Shown here one piece after another: positions 16,924 to 24,906 of a DNA stretch of 64,000 nt. Location: the NCBI GenBank assembly GCA_963843835.1, contig CAWJMD010000008.1, forward strand, positions 744,001-808,000, read 5' to 3'. This DNA is from CAWJMD01 sp963843835 (GTDB lineage Bacteria > Actinomycetota > Actinomycetes > Actinomycetales > CAWJMD01). The notes beneath the pieces are model-generated. The model did not search any database. It was given only the letters and a program-made list of their open reading frames with translations, and was not told the origin of the DNA. How positions within the stretch are numbered: the stretch's first letter is position 1; each line of letters begins with the position of its first letter. The position numbers and the translations under genes are program-made.

Positions 16924-17678
16924 AGGTCCTGGTCGTCACCCCGACCTACAACGAGCGCCTCGCGCTGCCCGGCACGCTGGGCAGGCTGCGCGCCGCCGTG
17001 CCGTCCGCCGACGTGCTCGTCGTCGACGACGCCAGCCCCGACGGCACGGGGGCCTTCGCCGAGGAGCGCGCCGGCGACGACAGGGGGGTCCACGTGCTGC
17101 ACCGACCCGGCAAGGCCGGGCTGGGCGCCGCGTACCGGGCAGGCTTCGCCTGGGGAATCGAGCGCGGCTACGACGTGCTCGTCGAGATGGACGCCGACGG
17201 GTCGCACCAGCCCGAGCAGCTGCCGGCGCTGCTCGACGCGGTCGCCGAGGGGGCGGACCTGGCGATCGGCTCCCGCTGGGTGCCCGGCGGTGCGGTGACG
17301 AACTGGCCCGCTACCCGCCAGCTGCTCAGCCGGGGCGGCAACCTGTACGCCCGCCTCGCCCTGGGCATCGACGTGCGCGACGCGACCGCCGGGTTCCGCG
17401 CGTACCGCCGGGAGGTCCTGGAGAAGGTCGCCCTCGACGAGGTGAGCTCTCAGGGCTACTGCTTCCAGGTGGACCTGGTGTGGCGGACGGTGCAGGCCGG
17501 GTTCCGTGTCGTCGAGGTGCCGATCGTGTTCGTCGAGCGTGAGCTGGGCTCCAGCAAGATGAACGGCGCCATCGTCCGCGAGGCGCTCGCCAAGATGACC
17601 CTGTGGGGGGCGCGCCACCGAGCAGGGCAGGCCGTCGGCCTCGTCCGCCGTGCCGCCGGCCCGAGAGGGCGCCGGTGA
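16920..17678 (+). CDS. polyprenol monophosphomannose synthase (Ppm1/DPM1-like)
   Basis: GT2 glycosyltransferase (252 aa) transferring mannose from GDP-mannose to polyprenyl phosphate, supplying donor for lipoglycan and protein O-mannosylation. Motifs: VVTPTYNE at the N-terminus, VVDDASPDGTG, EMDADGSHQPEQLP (DxD metal site), and FVERELGSSKM near the C-terminus, all typical of DPM1-type enzymes. No transmembrane helix of its own, so membrane attachment may depend on Lnt, as in the Ppm1 complex. GTG start overlaps the lnt stop and its stop overlaps fxsA. Confidence 0.92.
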   Translation: MKVLVVTPTYNERLALPGTLGRLRAAVPSADVLVVDDASPDGTGAFAEERAGDDRGVHVLHRPGKAGLGAAYRAGFAWGIERGYDVLVEMDADGSHQPEQLPALLDAVAEGADLAIGSRWVPGGAVTNWPATRQLLSRGGNLYARLALGIDVRDATAGFRAYRREVLEKVALDEVSSQGYCFQVDLVWRTVQAGFRVVEVPIVFVERELGSSKMNGAIVREALAKMTLWGARHRAGQAVGLVRRAAGPRGRR

Positions 17679-18271
17679 CCCCGAACACCTCGGGCGCGTA
17701 CCCGGGGACGCCCCGCCGCCGCCGGCGCCGGAGCCGCTGGGTCCCGCTCGTACTCGTCCTCACACCCGTGGTCGAGGTCACCACGATCGTCCTCATCGCG
17801 CGCTGGCTGGGGGTGGGGCCGACGATCGGGATCCTGCTCGCCGAGACCGTCCTCGGCGGCTGGCTGGTGATCCGGGAGGTGCCGCGCACCTGGCGCGCGC
17901 TGCGCGAGGGCCTGGGGTGGGGGACGGTGGAGGTCGAGGGGGTGCGGATCGCGCGGGCGCCGACCCGGCTGCCCGCCAAGGAGCTCGCCGACGGCGCCCT
18001 CGTCCTCATCGGCGGCGCACTACTGCTGCTGCCGGGCTTCGTGAGCGACCTGCTCGCCCTGGTGTGCCTGATCCCGTTCACCCGACCGCTGCCGCGCCGG
18101 TTCCTCACCGCCGCCCTCGCGCGCCGCGCGGGCGACGTCACGGACCGCCTGCGGACCCAGGCCGAGCGGGAGCGGCCCGTGCCGGGCGAGGTGATGGAGG
18201 GCACCGTCCTCGAGGCAGCGCCCGATGATCCCGACGACCCGATGCGGAAGCGCCCAGGAGCCGGCGGCTAG
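17675..18271 (+). CDS. fxsA: FxsA family membrane protein
   Basis: FxsA-type cytoplasmic membrane protein (198 aa). The Escherichia coli homologue relieves F-plasmid-related exclusion of phage T7; the wider cellular role is unknown. Hydrophobic helices at about residues 24-45, 49-66 and 108-134 with the family core VEVTTIVLIARWLGVGPTI and ADGALVLIGGALLLLPGFV are visible. The C-terminus is charged and cytoplasmic. GTG overlaps the mannosyltransferase stop, ending a three-gene operon. Confidence 0.9.
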   Translation: MTPNTSGAYPGTPRRRRRRSRWVPLVLVLTPVVEVTTIVLIARWLGVGPTIGILLAETVLGGWLVIREVPRTWRALREGLGWGTVEVEGVRIARAPTRLPAKELADGALVLIGGALLLLPGFVSDLLALVCLIPFTRPLPRRFLTAALARRAGDVTDRLRTQAERERPVPGEVMEGTVLEAAPDDPDDPMRKRPGAGG

Positions 18272-18291
18272 CGACGCCCGGCAGGACGCGT

Positions 18292-18322
18292 CAGGACCGG
18301 CCGCCGTGGGCGACCGGTCCTG
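18292..18322. terminator. terminator between convergent fxsA and rbpA
   Basis: Perfect 9-base arms CAGGACCGG and CCGGTCCTG around a 13-base loop, lying between the two convergent stop codons. Likely works in both directions. Confidence 0.6.
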
Positions 18323-18362
18323 TCTGGGTGCGGTGGTGCTGGTGGTGCGTGTGGTGCCGACG

Positions 18363-18710
18363 TCAGGCGCTGCGACGGTGCAGCGCACCGCTGCGCAGCA
18401 GCTCCAGCCGCTCGGCGAGCAGGTCCTCGAGCTCGGCGACCGTGCGTCGCTCGAGCAGCATGTCCCAGTGGCTGCGGACGTGCTTGACAGGCCCCGCGTC
18501 AGGACGCGTCGCGTCCCGCAGCAGTGCCTCCTGGCCGCACCGGCACTCCCACAGCGCCGGGACCTCGGCCTCGACCGAGAACGGCAGGGTGGTGACGTGC
18601 CCCTGCGGGCAGACGTACTCCGCGACCTGTCGCGGTGCGCTGGACACGTTGGCGTCGGACTCGAGACTCGATGCCCCCAGCTTGGTTCCCCGCAGACTAC
18701 GTTCGCTCAT
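18363..18710 (-). CDS. rbpA: RNA polymerase-binding protein RbpA
   Basis: Actinobacteria-specific general transcription factor (115 aa) that binds the primary sigma factor and RNA polymerase and stabilises open complexes. The zinc-ribbon-like core YVCPQGHVTTLPFSVEAEVP and WECRCGQEALL, and the C-terminal sigma-interaction region RSHWDMLLERRTVAELEDLL, are clear. ATG 18710 gives the normal N-terminus MSERSLRGTKLGASS. The same frame stays open upstream through the MFS gene. An ECF-type promoter (18763-18788) predicts separate expression of rbpA under oxidative or heat stress. Confidence 0.95.
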   Translation of the reverse strand: MSERSLRGTKLGASSLESDANVSSAPRQVAEYVCPQGHVTTLPFSVEAEVPALWECRCGQEALLRDATRPDAGPVKHVRSHWDMLLERRTVAELEDLLAERLELLRSGALHRRSA

Positions 18711-20279
18711 GGCTGCGCTCCCTGCTTCGCCCCGTGCGGACGCTTCCCGTCCACACCGTTCGAACGTGTTCGGAGCAGAACCTGTTCCGGACGGGCGTGA
18801 AGGTCGTGTGAATCTCAGAGCACCGGCCGGCGGGGTGTTGCCTGCGGCGAGGATGCCCTCCCGCACGCGGACGCGGGTGAGGATCAGCCCGCCGAGCACG
18901 AAGAAGACCATCAGCGACACGATCGCGGGGCGGTACGAGCCGGTGAGCTGGAAGACCAGTCCGAAGAGGAACGTCCCGAACCAGCTCGTCCCGCGCTCGG
19001 CCGCCTGGTACAGGCTGAAGTACTCGGCCTCCCGTCCCAGGGGGACGAGCTGGCTGAACAGCGAGCGGGACAGGGCCTGGGTCCCGCCGAGGACGAGCCC
19101 GATGACGAAGGCGAGCGACAGGAACACTGGGAAGTTGCCGGCGGGCAGGAAGTACCCCGCCACGACCACGCCCGTCCACAGCACGAGCCCGCTGAGGATC
19201 GTTCGCTTGGCGCCGTACGTGCCGGCGAGGCGCCCGAACAGCAGGGCCCCGCCGAAGGCCACCAGCTGCACCATCAGGATCGTCGTGATCAGGTTCTGGG
19301 TGGGTAGGCCCAGCTCCTCGGCGCCGTAGACGCTGGACGCCCCGATCACGGTCTGGATCCCGTCGTTGAACAGCAGGTACGCCAGCAGGAACATCCAGGT
19401 CTGGCGGTACCCGCGCAGGTGACGCAGCGTGTCCGCGAGCTGCGTGAACGACCCCCTCAGCAGGGGGGCCTTCGCCGGCGAGACCGTGACCGGCCCGCCG
19501 TCGTCGTCGACGTCCACCGGCACCGGGTCGACCGGCACCCGGTTCCTCAGGCCGAGGACGGGGACGAGCGTGAAGACGCCCCACCACACCCCCGCCGACA
19601 GGAGGCTGACGCGCACGGCCTCGCCCTCGGTGAGTCCCACCGACTCATGCAGGGTGACCAGGGCCAGGTTCGCCGCGAGCAGCAGGAACCCTCCCAGGTA
19701 GCCCATCGCCCAGCCGCGGCTCGAGACCCCGTCCCGTTCGTCCGGTGTGGCGATCTGGCACAGGATGGCGTCGTAGACGACGAGCGACGAGCCGAGCGCC
19801 GTGTTGGCGACGAGCAGCAGCCCGACGCCGAGCTGCCAGTTCGAGCCGGCGACGAAGAACATCGACGCGGCGGCGGCGGCGCCGATCCAGGCGAACAGAC
19901 CCAGGAGCTGCCGCTGGTGCCGCGATCGGTCGGCGACCGCGCCCACGATGGGAAGGACCATCGCCGAGAAGATCGTCGACACGGTCACCGCGTAGAACAC
20001 CAGCGAGCCGGGACTCACCGGCAGGAAGCCGAAGAGCTCCAGGTTGCTGGTGCAGTCGGCGCCGCTGGCGAGGTCCGGGCACGCGTCGGCGCGGGCGACG
20101 GCGGTCAGGTACGGGCCGAACAGCACGGTCGCCGTCGTCGTCACGTACGCCGAGTTGGCCCAGTCGTAGACGTACCAGGCGCGGTGCTGGCGGCGCCGGG
20201 AGGCCGCGTCCAGCTCGGAGGGGCGGACCACCGTGCCGCCGGGCGGGGGAGGGGCCGTGGTGCCGGCCGCGTCGCTCAT
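18363..20279 (-). CDS. MFS transporter (UMF1/Atg22-like), frame continuous into RbpA
   Basis: Twelve-helix major facilitator of the UMF1 family (Atg22-like), possibly an exporter of amino acids or metabolites. WYVYDWANSAYVTT near residue 37 and the helix pattern through about residue 480 are typical. The expected end lies near REGILAAGNTPPAGAL (about 18820), but no in-frame stop occurs there and the frame runs on through a linker rich in Ser, Pro, Arg and Gly into rbpA, giving a theoretical 638-aa fusion. A TGA one base out of phase at that point suggests a lost stop or an indel. The MFS portion alone covers roughly 18820-20279. Confidence 0.8.
   Translation of the reverse strand: MSDAAGTTAPPPPGGTVVRPSELDAASRRRQHRAWYVYDWANSAYVTTTATVLFGPYLTAVARADACPDLASGADCTSNLELFGFLPVSPGSLVFYAVTVSTIFSAMVLPIVGAVADRSRHQRQLLGLFAWIGAAAAASMFFVAGSNWQLGVGLLLVANTALGSSLVVYDAILCQIATPDERDGVSSRGWAMGYLGGFLLLAANLALVTLHESVGLTEGEAVRVSLLSAGVWWGVFTLVPVLGLRNRVPVDPVPVDVDDDGGPVTVSPAKAPLLRGSFTQLADTLRHLRGYRQTWMFLLAYLLFNDGIQTVIGASSVYGAEELGLPTQNLITTILMVQLVAFGGALLFGRLAGTYGAKRTILSGLVLWTGVVVAGYFLPAGNFPVFLSLAFVIGLVLGGTQALSRSLFSQLVPLGREAEYFSLYQAAERGTSWFGTFLFGLVFQLTGSYRPAIVSLMVFFVLGGLILTRVRVREGILAAGNTPPAGALRFTRPSRPSGTGSAPNTFERCGREASARGEAGSAAMSERSLRGTKLGASSLESDANVSSAPRQVAEYVCPQGHVTTLPFSVEAEVPALWECRCGQEALLRDATRPDAGPVKHVRSHWDMLLERRTVAELEDLLAERLELLRSGALHRRSA
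18763..18788 (-). promoter_or_regulatory. SigR/SigH-type promoter for rbpA
   Basis: On the minus strand GGAAC (18788-18784) is followed after exactly 18 bases by GTT (18765-18763), matching the disulfide-stress ECF consensus GGAAT/C-N18-GTT. It lies about 53 bases upstream of the rbpA ATG. In Streptomyces rbpA is a known SigR target, which supports the call. Confidence 0.6.
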
Positions 20280-20286
20280 GTGCAGA

Positions 20287-21081
20287 TCATGACGGTCCGG
20301 GGGCCCGTCTGCGCACCTCTTCCAGGGCCAGGTCGGTGCGGTCGGTGATCAGGCCGTCCACGCCGAGGTCGAGGAGGTGTCGCATCTCGTCGGGGTCGTT
20401 CACCGTCCAGGCATGGACCTGCAGCCCGACGTCGTGGGCAGCCGCGACGACGCGCCCCAGGACGAGCGGGAGCGGCCCGAAGCCCACCGGGAGCTGCAGG
20501 CAGTCGACGTCCCACGAGAGGGCCCGCAGCACGGCGGCCGGGGCCCCGGCGAGGGCGGCAGAGTAGATGGCTGCCGTCTGGGTCACCCCCGGCGACGCGG
20601 CGACCGGCCGGGAGAGGCGGCGTACGGTCGCCCGGCGGCGGCGGTCGGAGAACGAGGCGATGCACACCCGGTCGTGGGCACGGGTGCGCTCCAGCACCTC
20701 GACGAGGGGTCGGACGGCGCCCGCCGTCTTGACGTCGATGTTGACGCGGACGTCCGGCCAACGGTCGAGGACGTCCTCGAGCAGTGGGATGGGTTCCGTC
20801 CCGGCGATCAGCGCCTCGCTGACGCGCGACCAGGGAAGGCGCTCCACGAGCCCCTGGCCGTCCGTCACGCGGTCGAGCGAGCGGTCGTGGAAGGCCAGCA
20901 CGCGGCCGTCCGAGGTCGCGTGCACGTCGGTCTCCAGGTACCCGGCGCCCAGGTTGACCGCGGCCTCGAAGGCCCTCATCGAGTTCTCGAGGCGCCCGTC
21001 ACCCACGACGTCGAAGCCGCGGTGGGCCATGACCGCCGGGCCGTCGTGGTCCAGGTACGGCGTGCGCCGACGCGGGGGCAT
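20287..21081 (-). CDS. glycerophosphodiester phosphodiesterase
   Basis: GDPD-family TIM-barrel hydrolase (264 aa) that releases glycerol 3-phosphate from deacylated phospholipids. Metal and catalytic residues appear in MAHRGF, ENSMRAFEAAVNLGAGYLETDVHATSDG and FHDRSLDRVTDG. HAWTVNDPDEMRHLLDLGVDG is the standard C-terminal motif. No signal peptide, so probably cytoplasmic. The ATG overlaps by one base the TGA of the M15 peptidase gene upstream, and the MFS gene starts seven bases after its stop; the three form one minus-strand run. Confidence 0.92.
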   Translation of the reverse strand: MPPRRRTPYLDHDGPAVMAHRGFDVVGDGRLENSMRAFEAAVNLGAGYLETDVHATSDGRVLAFHDRSLDRVTDGQGLVERLPWSRVSEALIAGTEPIPLLEDVLDRWPDVRVNIDVKTAGAVRPLVEVLERTRAHDRVCIASFSDRRRRATVRRLSRPVAASPGVTQTAAIYSAALAGAPAAVLRALSWDVDCLQLPVGFGPLPLVLGRVVAAAHDVGLQVHAWTVNDPDEMRHLLDLGVDGLITDRTDLALEEVRRRAPGPS

Positions 21082-22400
21082 CAGCCGCCGAACTCCCAGT
21101 GCCAGGGCTCCGGCTTGCTGCCGCCCTGCTGGGCCCAGCCCGGGTGGAAGAAGCCGTAGAGCGGGGCGTTGGCGCGCATCCACTCGTGCTGCGGCGAGCC
21201 GAAGGTCTGGATGCCACCGCACAGGTCGAGGGCAGTACCCCAGCCGTGGTTCGAGGTGCCGGGGGTGGCGGCCAGGTTCGGCTTGGACTCGTGCACGGCG
21301 ACCTGTCCCGCGTAGTCGCGGTAGGAGTCGGTGACGCAGATCGGGTCGCCGAACGCCATGGCGTAGGCCTCGGACATGCGGTTGAAGCCGAACGCGGCGT
21401 CGGCACGCATCCGGTGCCCCGGAGCTGCCCACAGCGGGCACAGGTTCTCGAGCGGGATGGCGCCGTTCGGGTAGCTGCTGACGTCGCCGCCCACGCAGTC
21501 CCCGACCGGTCCGCTGACGCGGTTGTCGCGGCGCTGCCCCGAGCCGGCGTCGAGTCGGCGCTGCTCGGCGGCAGCCCGGGCCTCGGCCAGCTTCCGGGTC
21601 TCCTCGTCAGCGGCGGCGGCGGCCTCGGACGTGGTGGCGAGCAGGGCCTGCAGCAGCGCGACCTGCCCGCGCTGCTGCTCGAGCAGGCTGTCCGCGAGCT
21701 GGCGGGCCACGACCGCCTGGCCGGCGGCGACGGTCGCCTGGTCCGCGGCGGACTGGGCCTTGAGGGTCGCGTCCTCCTGGACGGCCTGCGCCTCCTCGAC
21801 GGTGTCGACGACCGAGCCGCGCCAGCGTCCGATGATCTCGAGCGTGGCCACCCGCTGGCTGAGGTCGTCGGTGTTGTCCGACTCCAGCAGGGACATGAGG
21901 TCCTCGATGCCGCCGAGCTGTCCACCGTCGCGGTAGACCTGTGAGGCCCAGCGCCCCAGCTCACCCTGTCGGCTGCGGACCAGGATCGTCGCCGCGTCGA
22001 GACGCTGGAGCTGGGTGCTCTGCTCGCTGACGGCCGCGGCCTGGGCGTCGAGCGCGACCTGCTCGGCCTCGCGGGCGTCGGCCGCGCTCTGCGAGAGCTC
22101 GTCGATGGCCCGGCGAGCGGTCCGCAGGGCCAGCTCGTGGTTGTCGACCTCGGCGGCCAGCCGCTCGGCCTCCGCCTTCTGCGCCGCCAGCTCCTCGACG
22201 GTGGGCGGAGCCAGCACGCCCTCGGTCGCGTTCGCACCCTCGCCCTCGCCGAGCGGGTCGGCGGAGACGGCCGCGCTCCCGGAGACCAGCAGAGCCCCCG
22301 CGACGACCGGGACCGCGAGCCACGCGATGAGTCGGTGGCGTGCGGCGGTCGCGCCGACGCGGTGCGCCTGCGGTCGGTCTGCTCGGGTCACGATGTCCAT
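21081..22400 (-). CDS. secreted M15 (VanY-like) peptidase with coiled-coil region
   Basis: Exported cell-wall peptidase (439 aa). A signal/anchor segment at about residues 24-48 (LIAWLAVPVVAGALLVSGSA) is followed by a long Ala/Glu/Gln-rich coiled coil (about 65-300) and a C-terminal M15B D,D-carboxypeptidase/dipeptidase domain. The zinc motifs TSNHGWGTALDL (HxxGxxxD) and EPWHWEF near the C-terminus are intact. The coiled coil, as in NlpC/P60- and FtsX-linked hydrolases, may regulate or localise the enzyme. Product is expected to trim peptidoglycan stem peptides. Confidence 0.9.
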   Translation of the reverse strand: MDIVTRADRPQAHRVGATAARHRLIAWLAVPVVAGALLVSGSAAVSADPLGEGEGANATEGVLAPPTVEELAAQKAEAERLAAEVDNHELALRTARRAIDELSQSAADAREAEQVALDAQAAAVSEQSTQLQRLDAATILVRSRQGELGRWASQVYRDGGQLGGIEDLMSLLESDNTDDLSQRVATLEIIGRWRGSVVDTVEEAQAVQEDATLKAQSAADQATVAAGQAVVARQLADSLLEQQRGQVALLQALLATTSEAAAAADEETRKLAEARAAAEQRRLDAGSGQRRDNRVSGPVGDCVGGDVSSYPNGAIPLENLCPLWAAPGHRMRADAAFGFNRMSEAYAMAFGDPICVTDSYRDYAGQVAVHESKPNLAATPGTSNHGWGTALDLCGGIQTFGSPQHEWMRANAPLYGFFHPGWAQQGGSKPEPWHWEFGG

Positions 22401-22625
22401 CTCACGGTGTCGGCGTCAGGGCGGTACGGGCGACGGCGCGGTGGTGCTGCACAGTCGTCGGACGTCCGTACCGACCCCTCGGTTTCCACGGTGCCACGCA
22501 CGTGCGATCCGTGGGGGACCTTCGGCGAAGCTGTGGACAGCTCAGGCGTGGCCTGCGGGGCGGTCCGTCGTCCACGGCTGGTGTCGGCAGGTGTCGGCAC
22601 GGACCTGAGCCCATAGGCTGCTGAG

Positions 22626-23597
22626 GTGACCCAGACCACGACCACAACCGCCCAGACGGACTACCGCCAGCTCGGATCGAGCGGCCTGACCGTGTCGACC
22701 GTCGGCCTCGGCTGCAACAACTTCGGCGGCCGCATCGACGCCGAGCGCACGCAGCAGGTCGTCGACGCCTGCTTCGACGAGGGCGTCACCCTGTTCGACA
22801 CCGCCGACATCTACGGCGGGACCCCTGGAGAGAGCGAGGAGCTGCTCGGGAAGACGCTCGGCAGCCGGCGGGCAGAGGTCGTGGTGGCCACCAAGTTCGG
22901 TTCCGACATGGGCGGCGTGAACGGTCCCGACTGGGGCGTCCGCGGCTCGCGTCGCTACATCCGCACCGCGGTGGAGGCGAGCCTTCGCCGGCTGGGCACC
23001 GACTGGATCGACCTGTACCAGATGCACGTGCCCGACGAGGTGACCCCGATCGAGGAGACGATGGCCGCCCTGCACGAGCTCGTCGTCGAGGGCAAGGTCC
23101 GGTACCTGGGCAGCTCGAACTTCGCCGGCTGGCAGGTCATCGAGGCCGACTGGACCGCCCGCAGCGCCGGGCAGACCCCGTTCGTCTCCGCACAGAACGA
23201 GTACTCCCTGCTGAAGCGTCAGGCCGAGGCCGAGCTGGTCCCGGCCTGCGAGCACGTCGGCGTCGGGATCCTGCCGTACTTCCCCCTGGCGTCCGGGCTG
23301 CTGACCGGCAAGTACCGCCGCGGCGAGGGTGCGCCCGACGGCACCCGTCTCGCGTCGCGTCCGGAGCGTCTCGCCGCGGCCGACTTCGACCGCATCGAGG
23401 CGATCGGTACCTACGCCGACGAGCGCGGCATCTCGATGCTCGACGTCGCGATCGGAGGCCTCGCGGCGCAGCCGGCGGTCTCGTCGGTCATCGCCGGCGC
23501 CACCAGCGCGGAGCAGGTGCGCGCGAACGTGGCCGCTGGCGCGTGGGAGCCCTCGGCCGCCGACCTGGCGGCCCTCGACGAGGTGGCACCGTCCTGA
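22626..23597 (+). CDS. aldo/keto reductase
   Basis: NADPH-dependent oxidoreductase of the aldo/keto reductase superfamily (323 aa, voltage-gated-channel-beta-like group). The catalytic tetrad is visible: Asp and Tyr in FDTADIYGG, Lys in VVATKFG and His in YQMHVPD. The cofactor-binding end IAGATSAEQVRANVAA is present. GTG start with TAGGCT (22614-22619) six bases upstream, so leaderless. Substrate unknown. Followed by a small TPR-like gene in the same direction. Confidence 0.92.
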   Translation: MTQTTTTTAQTDYRQLGSSGLTVSTVGLGCNNFGGRIDAERTQQVVDACFDEGVTLFDTADIYGGTPGESEELLGKTLGSRRAEVVVATKFGSDMGGVNGPDWGVRGSRRYIRTAVEASLRRLGTDWIDLYQMHVPDEVTPIEETMAALHELVVEGKVRYLGSSNFAGWQVIEADWTARSAGQTPFVSAQNEYSLLKRQAEAELVPACEHVGVGILPYFPLASGLLTGKYRRGEGAPDGTRLASRPERLAAADFDRIEAIGTYADERGISMLDVAIGGLAAQPAVSSVIAGATSAEQVRANVAAGAWEPSAADLAALDEVAPS

Positions 23598-23611
23598 CTC
23601 CGGCCTGGCAC

Positions 23612-24175
23612 GTGAGCGACCGCACGCTGCGGGAGGTGGTGACCGACCCGGCGGCCGTGCAGGCACGTCTGGACGCCCTGGGCGACGACCCCGAGACGAC
23701 GGGGGAGCGCGTCGGTCTGCTGCGCATGCTCGGCCGGTTGGACGAGGCCCTGACGGTGGCCCGCGCCCATCACCAGGCCCTGCTGGCGGAGGTGCGCTCG
23801 GGGCCGTCCGGCGCGCTCGACTCCGACGCCGCCGACACGCGGGCGACTGCGGCGGCGATCCGGCTGGCGCACGTCCACCACTGGCGGGGGGAGCACGCGG
23901 CCGCCGACGCGCTGCTGACGTCGGCCCTCAGCCACGCCGGGGCGCACGGGCACGCGGAGCTGGTCGGGTACGCGCTGCAGCACCGGGCCAAGAACCGGTT
24001 CGACGCCGGCGACCTGCACGGAGCGATCGCCGACGTCACCGCCGCGCTGCAGCACCGCCGCCAGCACGAGCTGCCCGACGAGCAGCTCGCGTCGTCCGAG
24101 CAGGCGTACGCGACGATCGCGGAGGCGTTCCACCGGGCCTACCCGGACGAGCTACCACCGTCGTCGGCGGTCTGA
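23612..24175 (+). CDS. TPR-like protein of unknown function
   Basis: Cytoplasmic, helical 187-aa protein. Helix pairs rich in Ala, Leu and His, such as RVGLLRMLGRLDEALTVARA, AATAAAIRLAHVHHWRGE and RAKNRFDAGDLHGAIADVT, follow tetratricopeptide spacing, so a scaffold or binding role is plausible. GTG 23612 is chosen as the first plausible start after the aldo/keto reductase stop; an earlier CTG at 23594 would add six residues. A copy of the palindromic repeat follows its stop directly. Confidence 0.65.
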   Translation: MSDRTLREVVTDPAAVQARLDALGDDPETTGERVGLLRMLGRLDEALTVARAHHQALLAEVRSGPSGALDSDAADTRATAAAIRLAHVHHWRGEHAAADALLTSALSHAGAHGHAELVGYALQHRAKNRFDAGDLHGAIADVTAALQHRRQHELPDEQLASSEQAYATIAEAFHRAYPDELPPSSAV

Positions 24176-24178
24176 ACC

Positions 24179-24266
24179 ACTACCTCACCCCCCTTCGCCA
24201 GCTGGTCGTGAAGGGCGCGACACGCCGAGCGTGTCGCGCCATTCGCGACCACTCGAGAGGTAGGGG
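24179..24266. repeat. dispersed palindromic repeat, copy B
   Basis: Inner perfect stem GGCGCGACACGC / GCGTGTCGCGCC around CGA, extended outward by TGGTCGTGAA / TTCGCGACCA (one mismatch) and CTACCT / AGGTAG. Begins four bases after a stop codon. Same core as copies A and C. Confidence 0.8.
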
Positions 24267-24282
24267 GAAGTTCACAACGGAT

Positions 24283-24310
24283 CTTGTACAAGCATCCTTG
24301 TCGATATAGG
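24283..24310 (+). promoter_or_regulatory. promoter and operator candidate of the ArsR-like gene
   Basis: CTTGTACAAG (24283-24292) is a perfect palindrome whose right half also pairs with CTTG at 24297-24300, giving CAAG-CATC-CTTG. TTGTAC inside it could act as a -35 box, with TATAGG (24305-24310) as the -10, 15 bases apart. Its place just before the regulator's ATG (24319) suits an autorepressed winged-helix regulator. Confidence 0.45.
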
Positions 24311-24318
24311 TTCGCTGC

Positions 24319-24906
24319 ATGGCGTCTCCCCAGAGCGTGCGGACCGTGACCGACCCGGCGGTGCTGGCCGCGCTGGCGCACCCGACCCGACGGCGGCTGA
24401 TGGACGCCCTGAGGATGCGCGACGCCAGCACCGTGGGGGGACTGGCCGAGCAGCTCGGGCTCGCGGTGGGGAGCGTCAGCCACCACCTCAAGGTGCTGCG
24501 CCGGGCCGACCTCGTGGCCGAGGCGCCCGACCTGGCGCGTGACCGCCGGGAGCGGTGGTGGCGGCTCGTGGACGCGACCGTCCGCTGGAGCAGCGCCGGC
24601 TTCGACGACACCCCGGCGACCGAGGCGGTCGTCGCGGCGGCCACCTCGATGGGCCTCGAGCGCCAGGTGCAGCTCAGCCGGGAGTGGCTGGCCGCGGACG
24701 ACAGGGACTCGCCGCACGCCGCCACCGCCTTCTCGACGGACGCGTGGCTGAACCTCACACCGGACGAGCTCGACGAGGTCGCCCACGAGATCCAGGACCT
24801 CCTGGCCACGTGGCGCACGCGCACCGTCTCGGGCGAGACGTCAGCACCGCAGGGTGACCGGGTGCCCGTCTTCGTGTTCGCCCGCGGGTTCCCGTCAGCG
24901 CCGTGA
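24319..24906 (+). CDS. ArsR/HTH_20-type winged-helix regulator
   Basis: Transcriptional regulator (195 aa) with an N-terminal ArsR-like winged helix: LAALAHPTRRRLMDALR, then the recognition helix region GLAVGSVSHHLKVLRRADLV. The C-terminal half is helical without cysteine metal sites, typical of HTH_20 regulators rather than metal sensors. The stop overlaps the GTG of the following MFS transporter gene, so it very probably controls that exporter. A palindromic promoter element lies directly upstream. Confidence 0.85.
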   Translation: MASPQSVRTVTDPAVLAALAHPTRRRLMDALRMRDASTVGGLAEQLGLAVGSVSHHLKVLRRADLVAEAPDLARDRRERWWRLVDATVRWSSAGFDDTPATEAVVAAATSMGLERQVQLSREWLAADDRDSPHAATAFSTDAWLNLTPDELDEVAHEIQDLLATWRTRTVSGETSAPQGDRVPVFVFARGFPSAP

